DNA from: Chimonanthus salicifolius
Taxonomy: Eukaryota; Streptophyta; Magnoliopsida; Laurales; Calycanthaceae
Length of the DNA: 64,000 bases
NCBI GenBank assembly: GCA_013350335.1
Contig: CM023535.1
Coordinates: 32,272,991 to 32,336,990, forward strand
Direction: 5' to 3'
Part shown: one piece after another, positions 24,559 to 37,738 of the stretch
Layout of the letters: each line of letters begins with the position of its first letter
Position numbering within the stretch: position 1 is the first letter of the stretch
Position numbers and translations under genes: made by a program
Notes under the pieces: model-generated
The model's input: only the letters and a program-made list of their open reading frames with translations
Databases searched by the model: none
What the model was told of the DNA's origin: nothing

Positions 24559-27500
24559 TGTAAGGTCTCGGAATTTTGGAATTAATATAAATGTGAATAT
24601 TATTTATTTTAATGATGGAAATTAGAAAATTGGTGGAGTAAATGGTAAATGGGCCAAAAATTGGATAAAGGCCCAAGTGTGGCCCAATAGACTATGTTTG
24701 GATTTAAATTTATTTAAATGGGTCAAGAATGGTCAAATTGGGTCGAATACCCATTTGGGACCCAATGGGTCAAGATGGTTAAGCTCTAAGGTAAATGGGC
24801 TAGTGGGAAATGTAATTGGGCCATGGGCCCAATGGTGATCCATTTAGAGTGGGCTTAATGAAATTCAATCACCCTAAGTAATTTGGAATTAAACAATGGT
24901 GGTGTGGCCAAGTGGGACCCACCTCCACCTCATCAAGTGAGGTGGCATGTGGGCCAAGGTTTGGTGGGGCCGACCACCATGGTTGAATTAGTCAACCATG
25001 GGTGGATTCATAGAAGGAAGTTAAGAAATGGAATTAAATTAGGTGGGAACTAATTAACCTAAGGTAATTAGTTAATTTATTAAATGATTAAAATAATCAA
25101 ATGAGGGTCAAATGGTCAAAAAGTGGAAAACCAAATGCCATCTTATCTTAAGGCATCAAAAAACGTTGGCTCACCATAAAGCAAAGAAAAAAAAAATCCC
25201 ATGAGGTTGGTGGACATTAAATGTGGAGTGTAAGTTACACCACCACATGAGATAAGCCTTATCTTGTTTTCCCATTCTCATTTTCACTAACTCCATCTCT
25301 TGCACTCTCCCATGGCCGTTCCACTCTAAGAAAAAAAAAAAGGGAGAAGAGAAGAAGGAAATTAAGGAAGAAAAGAGAAGAGCTCAAGGAGAGGAAGAAA
25401 AGGTTGGACCACCATCTCAAGGTAAAGATCTTGAGACATTTTTCCATCTCCATCCTCTTCCCTCTCTCAATTCAAACCTAACATGGCTGATTTTAAGGTT
25501 GGGAGTTGCCACCCTTGATCAAAGATCTTGACCTATAAAAGATCAAGAAGAAAGAGAGAGGAGGCTACGGAGACCGACGGGAGCGGCGGAAATCGGAGGA
25601 GACGTCGGATAGTGAGTATTTCTTAACTAAAAGAATTTTGGATTTTAGGGTTTAAGAAATGGAATTTATTTTTGTGAAATTAATGGTGGATAGGTGATTT
25701 TATACTATGGAATTTAGATATATTAAATGGAAGGGTGGAAGATGGAGAAAACCCTAAATGGGTGAATTAGGGTTAGGGTAAGAAATTGGAAAAAAAATAT
25801 ATTGTGTGCATTGTGTAATTAAATTATTAAGCATGGAATTATGTGGAATTGGAAGGTAATGTGTGATTTTCTTAGGGTTTTAAGGTATGGAGGACATTGT
25901 GTAATTTAATTATGTAAAAATGGAAGCATGGAGAATGAATTAGGGTTTTAAGATTTTAATGATTAAATGTAGCTAATTTTTGAAAAAATTTTATGATGGA
26001 ATCCATGGATGAATGTGAATATTTTAATGGCCTCAAAAGTGGTGGATGAAGGTGAATGTTTTTATGTTTTGAATGTCACCTATGAATGATGGATCAAGTA
26101 TTTTGGAACCATGAAGAATGAATGGAATAAGGGCTAAGTTAATGGACTCAATTATGGTGAAGAATGATAGTTTTAAAAGCATGATGTAAAATCCCTCATG
26201 GGAGGATTCATTTTGGGCCTAAGTAATGTAAATAGGTCCAATGAAAGATAAGGAAAAGACATCATGGGTTCGACCATGGTGTATGGCCGAACCCATGATT
26301 CATATGAGAACCATTTTATGGTCCAAGATTAGGGTTTATGTAAATGATTAAATGAATGGGGATGAAGTCAATTAAGTGGCTGATTTTAATAATTCTATTA
26401 TATGGTTGATGGGTCACTAATGGATGTAGGTTATAGATCAAGTATGGACTTAATTATACATGGATTAAATGAATGATTAAACATAGGAGAGGTAGTGGCA
26501 AAACCGTAATTATTGGCTAAAATGAAGAAACTCACTAAGTTATGATTTATGGGCTTGGAAATGATTAAAACTTGGATTGATTTGGTAATTTAATAAGGTA
26601 CCGGATAACGCGAGTCGGTAGCCGGATTGTCGGACGAAAACGAAAAAGGACGCGAGTCGGTATTCGGTAGGATTCCTACCTTTTTGTAAGCCATGGATTG
26701 TGTAATGGTTTCATTGATTTATTTTAGGAATTTTATGGTTTATTTTATGATGAGTTTTAAATCATGGTTTATGTATCTTATATGGCATAATGCAAGATTA
26801 TGAGTTATATGCTAAGTTATGAAGGCTATATTATGACTATGGAATATACATATTACATAGCATAATGCATTACATCTCATGCATGGCATGGGCAGAAAAA
26901 AATTAAACAAACCGGAGTCCATGCTCCGTCGGGGCGACCGAGAACAGGCATGGGGACACCTTGACGAGGCTTTGTCGTCAAGGGGGATATTTTACGATTG
27001 GACAGATCTTGACGAGGTTTTTCCGTCAAGAGGGATATGACAGTATATGGCAGGAAGGATGGGTGGGATTCATAACATTGACACCCATGGCATATCATTT
27101 ACTTATATTTTAGTATATGGTGGTTTATAGTTTTCATTGTGTTATTATCTGTATATGGTTATTACTAACCCATGTGCTAGCCCTACTCGGGATCCTACTG
27201 GGCGCATTGTTCTAACGCCCTACTTCTACCCTAGCTGACAATGCAGGAGATGGCGGACCGGAAGGGCGAGACGGAAGCCAAGCTTAGGAGCTTGGGGAGG
27301 CGGATTAATTATTTTGTTGTACTTTATTTTGGAAAAGATGTATTTGTATAGTTAGCTTGTCGGAAATGTAATAATTTAGGTAGTTTGCTATGTTTAGGTA
27401 TTATTTTGGATAATACAGTATAATGGCATTTTCGTAATTAATTGGGTATTTCTTCCCTGCTATCTGAAGAACTGGTAGGATAGTTCTATGATCATCCGCA

Positions 27501-27647
27501 TTTATTTTTATGTTCCGTGAGCTTACTTGCTACGCGTGAACCGTACTCGTGGACTTATGTTCCACGCACGCGTAGGGTTGGCCAGTTAAGGGCCGGGCTT
27601 TAGAAGCTCGGAACTTAACTCGCGTCGTGACGTCCGCGCCCTTTGTC

Positions 27648-27684
<37 letters not shown>

Positions 27685-27719
27685 CTCTGATTTTACGGTG
27701 AAAAGGGGCGGGCGTTACA
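24559..27719 (+). mobile_element. Solo LTR (type F), 3.16 kb, nested in 24120-30724
   Basis: It begins TGTAAGGTCTCGGAATTTTG at 24559 and ends GGGGCGGGCGTTACA at 27719. Perfect duplications TGTTG lie at 24554-24558 and 27720-27724. It has one GGTTCG...CGAACC hairpin (26264-26298) with extended arms, the CTACTGGGCGCATTGTTCTA block at about 27195, and an A-rich run at 27652-27681. No gene is present. Confidence 0.95.
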
Positions 27720-27737
27720 TGTTGTTTCAAAAACCAA

Positions 27738-28060
27738 CTCAAGGCATACACGTTGGAATGGGAGTTTCATCTCATGGGATGAAACTCCAATATGGAACAT
27801 CAATGGGAGGTGGACGGTTTTATTATTGTTACACAATCCAAGTCAAGGCATACACGTTGGAATGGAAGTTTCATCTCATGGGATGAAACTCCAATATAGA
27901 ACATCAATGGGAGGTGGACGGTTTTATTGTTGTTACACAATCCAAGTCACGGCATACACGTTGGGATGGGAGTTTCATCTCATGGGATGAAACTCCAAAA
28001 TGGAACATCAATGGGAGGTGGACGGTTTTATTGTTGTTACACAATCCAAGTCAAGGCTAC
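27738..28060. repeat. 104-bp tandem repeat with an internal hairpin, about three copies
   Basis: CATACACGTTGG starts at 27745, 27849 and 27953, an exact 104-bp period. Each unit contains a TTTCATCTCATGGGATGAAA dyad. It is not a CRISPR array: the repeats are contiguous with no unique spacers. Confidence 0.93.
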
Positions 28061-31000
28061 ACCGTTGGAGGGTTTTCATCTCATGGATGAAACCCCAAAT
28101 GAAACTTTAAGGAGGGAGGTGAAAGGGCATGGGAGTTACAAAGGGGTGCCACCAAGGGACACCACCTTTGGCCGACCCTCATTAACCAAGGAAAGGGTTT
28201 TGTTTCAAGTCACTCTCTCCCTCTCCCTCTTGGCCGAATCACTCCTCAAGACAAGAACACTTAGTGTAGTTTCATCTCTCTTTCTTCCTCTCACTCAAGG
28301 CCGATTCCCTCTCAAGACAAAGGACTTAGAGTTTTATCTCAAGTTTTCTCTCTTTCTCCCTCTCTCAAATATATACCTCTTGGCCGAACCACCCCAAGGG
28401 ATTCCATCAAGATCAATCTCGACCAAAGATCAAAAAGGAAGGAAGAAGAGGCTAAGGAAGGAAAGGAGCAAGAAGGAGTGAAAGAAACCGGAGGAGTCGC
28501 AGAATCGGTAAGTACATGATTGAGTTTGCATAATTAAGAAAAGAGGGTCAAGGACAATGGCCGAACCCTAATTTTATTATGGCTAAAGACTCAATGATGA
28601 ACCATAGGATTCGGCCATGTTGTATGGCCGAACCCCATGGAAAGTTATTAAGGAATTTATATGGGTCTAAATGATTTTCAAGAGGAAGTAATGAACTATA
28701 GGGTTCAGCCATGTTGTATGGCCGAACCCCATGGAAAGGATATTAGTGAATTATAATGGATTTAAAGAATGGAAAATCATAGATGAATGTTTATGATGTT
28801 AAAAGGTTTTAAAGGGTTTAATTGGAGGTATCATTTAGTTTAAAGGAAATGACGAACCAACATGGCCGAACCCCATGGAAGAATATCATTGGTTTGAATG
28901 GTTTTTGAAGGATGAAAACCATGGAAGTTGGTTAATGATCTTAATAGGTTGTTAAAAAGATCAACCATGGAGGGACTTGTTTATGAACTTAAAATGGTAA
29001 ATTAATTTTATAGAGAACATGGAAATAAGGCATCATGGGCTCGGCCTTCCATCATGGGTTCGGCCATGGTGTATGGCCGAACTCCATGGACCATTTTAAT
29101 GGGCCATTGGAGATTTAAGCATGATTAGAAATCATTAATGGCTTTATGTTTTTGGATTAAGGAATCATGTATAGATCATTTTTGGGACTTAGGTCATATG
29201 TAAATAAACTAAGTAATTAGCCATGGAGGGATAATGGCAAAGATGTAAATAGGTGAAAATGATGGACCATGGGTTCGGCCATGGTGTATGGCCGAACCCC
29301 ATGGGGATTGTTTTATGGATTTAGGGTGTTAATAAGGTTAGATGATTAACTTATAAGTGTTTGGTTTTATGAATCAAGGATGGCATGATCTTGGACTTAA
29401 TTTAAAAGATCAAAGGATTGAAAAGAAGGGCACAAAACTAAGATGGTGAGGTTCGGCCATGTTGTATGGCCGAACCCCACTAAGGTGTATTTTGGGGACT
29501 AAGGGTTTAAATGATTAACTTAGTGATGATTGATTAATAAATCAAAGGAGGGACTAAAACCAAGTGAGTGAGGTTCGGCCATGGTGTATGGCCGAACCCC
29601 ACAAAGTTGTGTTTATAGACTTAGACTTAATTGTAAATCAAATGGAACATGGGATTGATTGATTGACATGTTATAAGGTAACGGGACCTCACAAGGGGTG
29701 CACGATCATGGGCGGTTGCTAGATTAAAACAACAGGTCACTTTAGTGGTCATTGGTAGGATTCTACCTCTTTGAAACCATGGGATATGTATGATAATTTT
29801 AATTCTTATTTTGATGAGTTATGTTGTAAAAATGATATGTTTCAAATATGAGGTTTTTATGCTATGATTATACTATTACATAGCATGTGTTCACTTGCAT
29901 CTCATGCATGACATGGGATGGATGTTTGTAACCGGAGGCCACGCTCTGTTGGGGTGTCTATAAGGCATTCGTGGGAAGACCTTGATGTGCATTATCCATC
30001 AAGTAGTAACCGGAGAACACACTCCGTCAAGGCGTCCGTAAGGCAACTGTGGGGATACCTTGATGAGGAGAATTCCATCAAGATGATACATGCATTTGTG
30101 ATTGGTGGGACTCATTGCATAAGGCACCATGGCATGGCATTGTTTTACATGGTTTTAATATTATGTTATCTATATGATTTGTACTAACCATGTGTTAACC
30201 CTATTTGGAATACCTACTGGGCGGGTTGTCTAACGCCCTACTTCTACCCTAGTGGATGACACATGAAATGAAAGGAATGATGAGCGTGATCGGAGCCAAG
30301 CATAGGAGCTTGGATGTCTTTAATTATATTTTGTTTAAGTTACTCATGGACTATGTAATTCGAGTAGCTAACATTTGGGCATATAATAACTTAGATATTT
30401 TGCTATGGTTTGAATGATTTATTTTGGATAATTAGTTATGATAATTATGGCTAAGACATGGACTACTTTGCTAACTAAAATTGTATAGAATTAGGTTCTA
30501 TTATAATTCCGCAGTTATGATCTAATCCGCATGTATAACATATTGTGTGTGAACCATATTTGTGGACTTAGTCCATGCACACGTATGGTTGGCCAGTTAA
30601 GGGTCGGACTTTAGGAGTTCGGACTTAGCTCGCATCGTGACGTCCCACTCTCTTTCACTTTTCTATTTAAAAAAAAAAAAATAGACTCTGATTTTCGGCA
30701 TAGTGAAAAGGGCAGGGCGTTACACAAACTCCATAACTAGAGTTGGGTATGGTAAACTTCGTTGATCAATAAATTAGGCTAAGTTTTCAATAAGGCTCAA
30801 AATGGGAATTATCAAGATAAAATGACCAAAGGTAGGCTTGAAAGGGTCAGACGATCCAAAAAATGGCCTAAATCACCAATGGGTCGGTACTTGAATAATG
30901 CCATTGCAATGTGACCGTTAAGCATTTAATGAACTTCCAATGGATGTAAAACGGTCACTACCGATGGTTTGAGTTCCTTGATGGGTCGTTGAGCCCATTG

Positions 31001-31123
31001 TCGATGTGTCGACACTGACGATCGTATCGTCCTAAGGCTAACTCAACATACAAAGTTTCACATCTTGAAACTTATCTGACCCTGATCGACATATTGATTC
31101 CACCGATGGGTCGATCATGTTAC

Positions 31124-34100
31124 TGTCACGCCCCGACCAGAAAGGTGGGCCCGGAACGCGACTGATTTTTTTTTTTCGTTTTTTGAAACTTAACTCAAGA
31201 ATTTTAACTGGGCCGGATCAATGGTTAGGCCCAAAGGTCACACATGATCTCAGCATGCGGACTCAAACCCATACCATAAGTCTACCCAAAAGAGACACAA
31301 CCGCAACACACATAATTCCAAACATCGAATTATTATTTCAACACCATCAGAGTAGCTACAGAACACATGCTAGTTTAATACATCATATCAATGCAAATTA
31401 AGTACCACACACGGTACTTTACATAAGCAAAAAGTTCAAGGAACCAAAAAACAAAGACAACGGAATTCCCCTTAGTGGGAATCCTAAGGCAACGCAGCAG
31501 TTTATCCATCCTAAGCTTCATACGGAGGGTTCTCCTCCTCGGGCACATCTCCTGAAATGTGAGTGGGGTAAGCTAATTAACCCAGTGAAGGAAATATAAT
31601 AGTACAGTCTAATGAAATATCAGGTTAGTACAAAATCAACAGTTGCAATATAATATCTCATGCTTGATAATAAATTCTCAATATCAAGTATAATTTCATC
31701 ATCTTTTCCATTACTGCTGTTATCCAACGTAACGCCTACATACTACGCTGAGACCATTTTATTAAGTCCCGACACAGTCAAAATACATCCTTCCAAGTAC
31801 ATCTCCGGCCCTCACATGGCCGATACTGACACTCCTCAAGTCAGCAACTGTCGACACCCCTTGTCCAGTAGAAATAAGCCATCTCACACACATGGCCGAT
31901 ATTGGTTCAATAGTCAAGGGCACGTCGAAGCAGTATTACACATCTCATATGATCAACATCATAAACATTTATAAGCATCATAAGCACTTCTTACAACAGT
32001 GTATCATGTCTAGGCACATGGGTGGGTTCATCAACTTGAAACCACTCATTCCTCAAGATCCATCTCATATAACCTGTTTACACCTACTGCAAAGTTAAGT
32101 TCCCTCACCGAAAATGTGTGGTATCGCGGTCTCTGTTCACAAGAAAACAAGTGCACAATCAATAACATGTCAACATACATAGCATCCAAATGTATACATA
32201 CAAGTAGTATTTCAAAACCATACTTGTTTTCCCAAAAATCTCCAAGGTAAATGGAATTGAGTCTCCTACTTGGTTTCTAACCATTTTAAGTTACGATAAT
32301 CCACAATATAGAAATAAGGTGCTCAGTCTAAAACTCATATCGTTTTCTAGGCATGACTAGATTGACTTATTGAGTTAGGTCTAGATACTCAGGTCATTTC
32401 TCGGTTGTCTTCTGGATAGGACCAGATTGACATATTGAGTAAGGCATCGAGGTCACTCAGTGCCTGACAAATATAGCGTCGGCCTGAAAGTGAAATCACT
32501 CAGTGCCCGACAGATAGAGTCGGCCTGAAAGTGAATACAATAGTATATACACTATAGTATTAAGAGAAGAGGGTTAGTACCACTTTTAAATTATTAAGGG
32601 TATAAACATCACATGCATCATTAAACAATCAAGATTTTACACTCAAAAACTGGGTTCCTCGGAACATGCCTCGGAAGCAGGTACTGTGGCTTCGGATCAT
32701 CCGAACCACTGCCTAAGCTAGTCACAGACTTCGGAACTTGGGTCTGGCTTCGGACCATCCGAAGATCAGGTCTCGGATCGTCCGAAGTTCTTCCGAATTG
32801 AAAAATAAGAAAAATAGGTCTCGGTGGGTCTGTGTGTCTCGGATCATGCCGAGTGAAGCTCGGATCGTCCGAGAGGGGCTCGGTCCTTCTAAACACAGCT
32901 CAGAACATCCGGCTGAGAACGACTAGCCTCGGACGCTTTGGGACTTCGAATCGAAGCTCGGAACATCCGAAGGGTTACATTCGGATCATTCGAAGGGGGT
33001 TACCCTCGGATCGTCCGATGCACAACTCTCGCATCGTCCGAGAGTCGTCTTCCTCCTCTGTCTGCAATAGCAGACAATAACGGGCAGTGACACATGAAAT
33101 ACGAATCCAGAAACAGTGGGTTTTCTGGATTCGGTTTTCACATCCAACCGGTCAGATGGACTACTCAGAGAGTCCTCTTTCCATAGGGAGTGGTTTAAGA
33201 CTTTAAAACTTAATAGGCCATTAGATTTTAATACCAAAACCACACTGGCACAAGAAATCCCACATTTTTCCTTAAACTTCAAAACCATTTTACTCACTCA
33301 AAGCTTGGCCAAATTTGGTTTTTCTTGATTCTAAATCGACTGAAATTCAAAGAGGAACACAGTGGTTACCTTCACTCGAGTTCCTGGGTTGAAAAATCCA
33401 ACTTTGAAAAACTCCTCCTCTAAGCTTACGGTAAGAAAATGTTTAGAAAAACAGAGGCTAAGGGAGAGATCGTCTAGGAAAATTCAGAGCAGCTGAGAGG
33501 GAGAAAGATAGAAATCTGAGGGAGTTTAATCCAGCTGAGGATGGGTGATCTTATAGAGATCACTGATCAATGAAGGGTGGCCAGCCGGAGGCTGCATGCC
33601 ACTGCTGCCTACGTCCCCAACAGTAACGGTACTGTTTGGGTGACTTGTTGCAGATCAGTCCCTCCCACTTTCTGGTTTTGAAAAAAGGCCCCCAATTTTG
33701 ATAAAATCCAATTTTCAACTTAAAACATGATTTTAAATGCTCAAAATTTTTAATCCAACCAGACAGATAAGTTGGGTTTTAAAAACTCTAATTACCATAA
33801 AAATTTGGAGATTTAGAACTCACTAAAAACCATAGATTTAAATAAAAATCACAATTTAACATTGTTTACTTAATTTAACTTGTGTTAAATAAAACGATTT
33901 AAAGTCCTCATTTTTGGGGTTTCAAAAAATAAACTAGACCATACTAAAATGGTCTAACATACAATACTTGTTTCAAAGATTTTCTCATTTCCAAAACCAT
34001 TTAAAAATATTTATTTCTCTCTTTCGGGGTTTTGACGGGCGATTTTAAATACCATTTTCGAAAAATAAAATTATTTTAAAATCAGAAATAGAAATCCTTG

Positions 34101-34341
34101 ATTAAGGAGAATAATATCATCCAATAGTAGTCACATAATAACACAATAAATAAAATAATAACAATAAGCGGTAAATTACCATTTTGCCCCTCCAGCTGGA
34201 CGAGCTGGATCACTGAGCTTTCAATCTCAGATTGGGCGACACCTGGGCTTGTCACAAAGCCCTAACCGTAATCTTCGAGATTAACCAGCCTAAGAGAGAT
34301 TTATTAGACTAAACTCGCCTAATCTGGGTTAGGGTATTACA
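31124..34341 (-). mobile_element. Solo LTR (type G), 3.2 kb, different family
   Basis: The plus-strand ends are TGTCACGCCCCGACC (31124) and GGGTTAGGGTATTACA (34341), with perfect duplications GTTAC at 31119-31123 and 34342-34346. By analogy with the other LTRs, whose 3' ends read GGGGCGTTACA, the GGGGCGTGACA end is the 3' end, so the LTR reads on the minus strand; this orientation is inference. The region 32640-33060 holds an array of TTCGGATCRTCCGAA-type palindromes. No coding region is seen. Confidence 0.92.
32640..33060. repeat. Array of CTTCGGA...TCCGAAG palindromic motifs
   Basis: Examples are 32691-32705, 32748-32764, 32838-32853, 32859-32873, 32944-32956 (CTTCGAATCGAAG), 32980-32994, 33006-33021 and 33027-33045. 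Each is a dyad with 5-7-bp arms and a 1-5-base centre. Spacing is irregular, so this is a dispersed motif cluster and not a tandem satellite. Confidence 0.85.
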
Positions 34342-34971
34342 GTTACTCTCTATGGGTCTGTGACCATGATCGCATCGATCAAAGAGCAACACAAAAATAC
34401 AGAGTTGTCCCAACCAGAACTCTGTAAACCTAGGTCGATATGTCATGTTCACCAATGGGTCTATCCTGTCCATATTGATGGGTCAGTGTACACAATACTA
34501 TCGATCTGAAAATAACCCATTATGATAGCATCTTCCAAACAAAACCTTTGTCATTCCTATCGATATATCAATTAACACGATGGGTCTATCCTGTCCCATT
34601 CGATGGGTCGACATGCTCGATGTATTGTCTGATAGTAAAAACAGTTTTGCAATTTTTAAGCTCTTTTGTTCTATTGGCTGTCAATGGTCGACTTAGACTT
34701 AGATTAGATTTACCAATATGATTCCTAAGTCTAGTCATGGGCTTCCTAGAGGTGTGGGGTCCACCCTAGAGTAATCTATGGCCAATTTACCTATGTGATT
34801 GACATACACTTGGTGATGCTTGAATCACCAACTTGATCTTCCATCTTCAATGCTTGATTCAATCTTCATCACCCTTTGAGTCTTGTATCATTCCTTCATT
34901 CTTCCAAGGCAATGTTTCTCTTGAGTCATGAAATACAAACAAGTGACTCGGCAAGCCGAGGCACTAACAAT

Positions 34972-37600
34972 CTCCCCCCTTTGTCAATTTCCAAGACAAA
35001 AACCTAGAAGCTATGAATACATGCTTGATGACTTAACCCAATCCATATACATTTGAATACAAATTGATACACCAATTAAGTACTAATTCAAATGACAAAA
35101 CTAGGACTCTATGCATCAAGATGCTTTGATCCCCCTCAAGGTGTGCCTGCAATGATATACATGTATACAAACAACAAGGCAAGCTAGGTGGAAGCATAGA
35201 GATCTCTCCCTCAAACATCAGTCCAATAAAAACAATATTTCTCCCCTTTAATGCATGGACTATCCTTTGAGATTTTCCTCCTCCTTAATCAATGATTAAA
35301 CTCCCCCTTTATCATTGAGATTTCTCCCAAAACATCTTCTCTCCCTCAGATCTTTTCTCCTAAGCTTATTCCAAGCTTCTAAGTTTCTCCCCCATTTTTG
35401 TCATAAATTGAAAAAGCGTGCTAAGCACTGATATACCAACCCAATGTGCTTTAACGAGTCCCAACTGTTGGACTAGATAGGAGAAGGAGGGAAGGGGCAC
35501 AAGCATTTTAAAAAATTATACCAATTTTGAAAGATAGCTATGCATGCCATGAGGAGGGAATCACTCATACAAGAAATTTCTCCATGAGAAGAGCTTATGA
35601 GTGAAAACAATGAACTATATAAATTATACCAATAAAGAGCATAGTTCAAGAATGATGCATAAACGTTTTTACCAATACAAGGATAAATGCATCAAACAAC
35701 CAATACAACTTAGTCCATTCAAGGAAATATTCACCAATGAAGGAACAAAGAATGAACCTTATCCTTGGAATCCATTAAGCATTTGAAGATGGAGGCTTAT
35801 TTTTTCCATAAAACTTTCCAAGGCTTGTTGTCCTTAGCTCAACCTTTTGAGAGCACAATGCACCTAGTCCATTACATTTGGACCACAAAACCATGTTGGC
35901 TTTCACTACCATTATCCTTTTTGCATCAAGATTTACCTTTGTTTGTTCTTTGAAAGCCAAACCATAGGTGCATCCACATTTCCAATGTCTAATAGATCAT
36001 CAAGATAGTGATATACAAGAACATTGGAAAGACATAAATTCATCCCTATAAGATTTACCAATTGAGGGATGAGAGTGTGCTTGTGATGCATGCAAGTCCA
36101 CAAGACAACAAGTTTTGCAATTCAAGCTTTGAATGCACATATTCATTTCATATTAAGATACCCCTATGTAAGGTCTTAGAAATGAATTCCAATAAATGCC
36201 AAAACATTCACACACCAATTTGTGCCATTTGATGATTCAAACCAATTTATTAACATTTGCACAAATTAGATTGGATTTTGGATCAATTTTCCTTTATAAA
36301 TCCAACTAAAATTTTGATCCAAACAACTACAATAATCATGGGCATTTTCAATTTACCATTTTGAAAGACCATGGCCCTTGTGTGAAGTCATTTGATAAGG
36401 CATTCTTCGGTTTAGCAAAACTTGGTGTTTTATGAACCCACAACATTCCTCATAACATATACCAATGATAAAAATAGGAATAAGAACCAAAAGCACACAT
36501 GACATACATTCATTTCACATAATATGTACCAATAAGATGCATGGAAATGAAGTATGAGAAAAATATGACATTCAATAAATATGCAACATATATAAGATCA
36601 TGAAAAGCCATATTTGCAAACACTAGCAAAAACAAGTTTCAAATGCTCCAAGATATACCTATATGAGATCAATGGAATGGTGAAAGAGGTAAATGTTCAA
36701 TATGAACCATACAAGTGTTTGTCAAACATCATTTTAGCTCCCATGCTTTCAATAACATTTACCATTCACTCATGAGTACTCCATTGAGGTTCTAAAATTT
36801 TTGAATGGTGTATGAATGGATTACCCTTTTTAAATCTTGATCACATTTGGATTATCAATACCATTCATAATCATGGACCAAGATTCATTCCAAATGAGAT
36901 TCGCAAATTTAAATTCATGGAATGAAACACCACTTTGTATGTGCACAAGATCATCTCTCAAACATGGTACTACCAATTTAGTACAAAGATGAGACCATAT
37001 AATGCAAGCACGTACATTTGTTATACATGAGGCAATACACATCATTCATTCATTCAAAAAGATATACAAATATCTTGAGACAAGGAATGAGATGAAGTAA
37101 GACATATCCTAAACTTAAAGCATTATGTGGAAGCACACATGTAAACATTCCACAAAACATACAACCAATTTTAAGATCATGGAATGAAGCAAACATTTCA
37201 GAAGAGGGGTTTTAGCTAAAACCATCTATGCTCTACCGACACATCACCGTTTCTGATGGGTCGACAAGACAGAAAACAGAATTTTCCTTTTATGACCTTT
37301 TTCTTTTGAAATCTCCCTCTTAAACTTAAATCACATGGCATATGATGAGTTTACCAATAAGAACAGATATGCCACACAAATATCTTGCATATATTCAATC
37401 CACAAAAATATACGAATAATCAACATGGAATGAAGGAAAGATACCACTAAGATTCTAAACATGTGTCAAATGTGTTAATCTACATTGGAAAACCTTAACA
37501 CATCTGAGCTACCATTGTAGGGCATGGAATCTAATCCACAACTATTTGACTCTCCAAGCACGACATGTACTATAGCCAAGAAAAGTACAATCAATTGCTT
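34972..37600 (-). other. Non-coding spacer of the copia-family element
   Basis: The stretch between the end of gag and the 3' LTR would normally hold copia pol. No protease, integrase, RT or RNase H motif appears in any frame. It is AT-rich and repeatedly uses ACCAAT words (35434, 35518, 35625, 35670, 35732, 36057, 36216, 36528, 36968, 37160, 37345 and others). Its gag-proximal end shares an identical 24-base stretch with the plus-strand copy (37563-37586 here, 46595-46618 there). Confidence 0.7.
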
Positions 37601-37738
37601 GTTTGAGTCAATGTGTCATGCCACAGCACAAGGGCTGTTTGAACTAACTTGAATGAAGATTTGAGTTCAACTACACTTGATCTAGAGATATTCCAATGAT
37701 GCAGAAGACTTAGACCAATGCAGGACATGAGAAAGATC

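Larger units (their letters stand above)
24120..30724 (+). mobile_element. Solo LTR (type E), split by a nested solo LTR
   Basis: It begins TGTAACACCCCGGATTTTC at 24120 and ends GGGCAGGGCGTTACA at 30724. Perfect duplications CAAAC lie at 24115-24119 and 30725-30729. Removing 24559-27719 and one TGTTG copy leaves about 3439 bp. It contains a 104-bp tandem array (27738-28060), hairpins of the GGTTCGGCC type at 28605-28640, 28701-28730, 29053-29088, 29271-29300, 29449-29478 and 29571-29600, and a diverged GGAGGCCACGCTC pair near 29935. Confidence 0.95.
30870..34971 (-). repeat. Copia 3' LTR, truncated and split by a solo LTR
   Basis: 34347-34971 and about 30870-31123 align in order with the 5' LTR of the same element (38994-40590); for example GACACTGACGATCGTATCGTC is found at about 31012 and 39853. 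The split carries the GTTAC duplication of the inserted solo LTR. It has many GATGGGTCG motifs. Confidence 0.8.
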
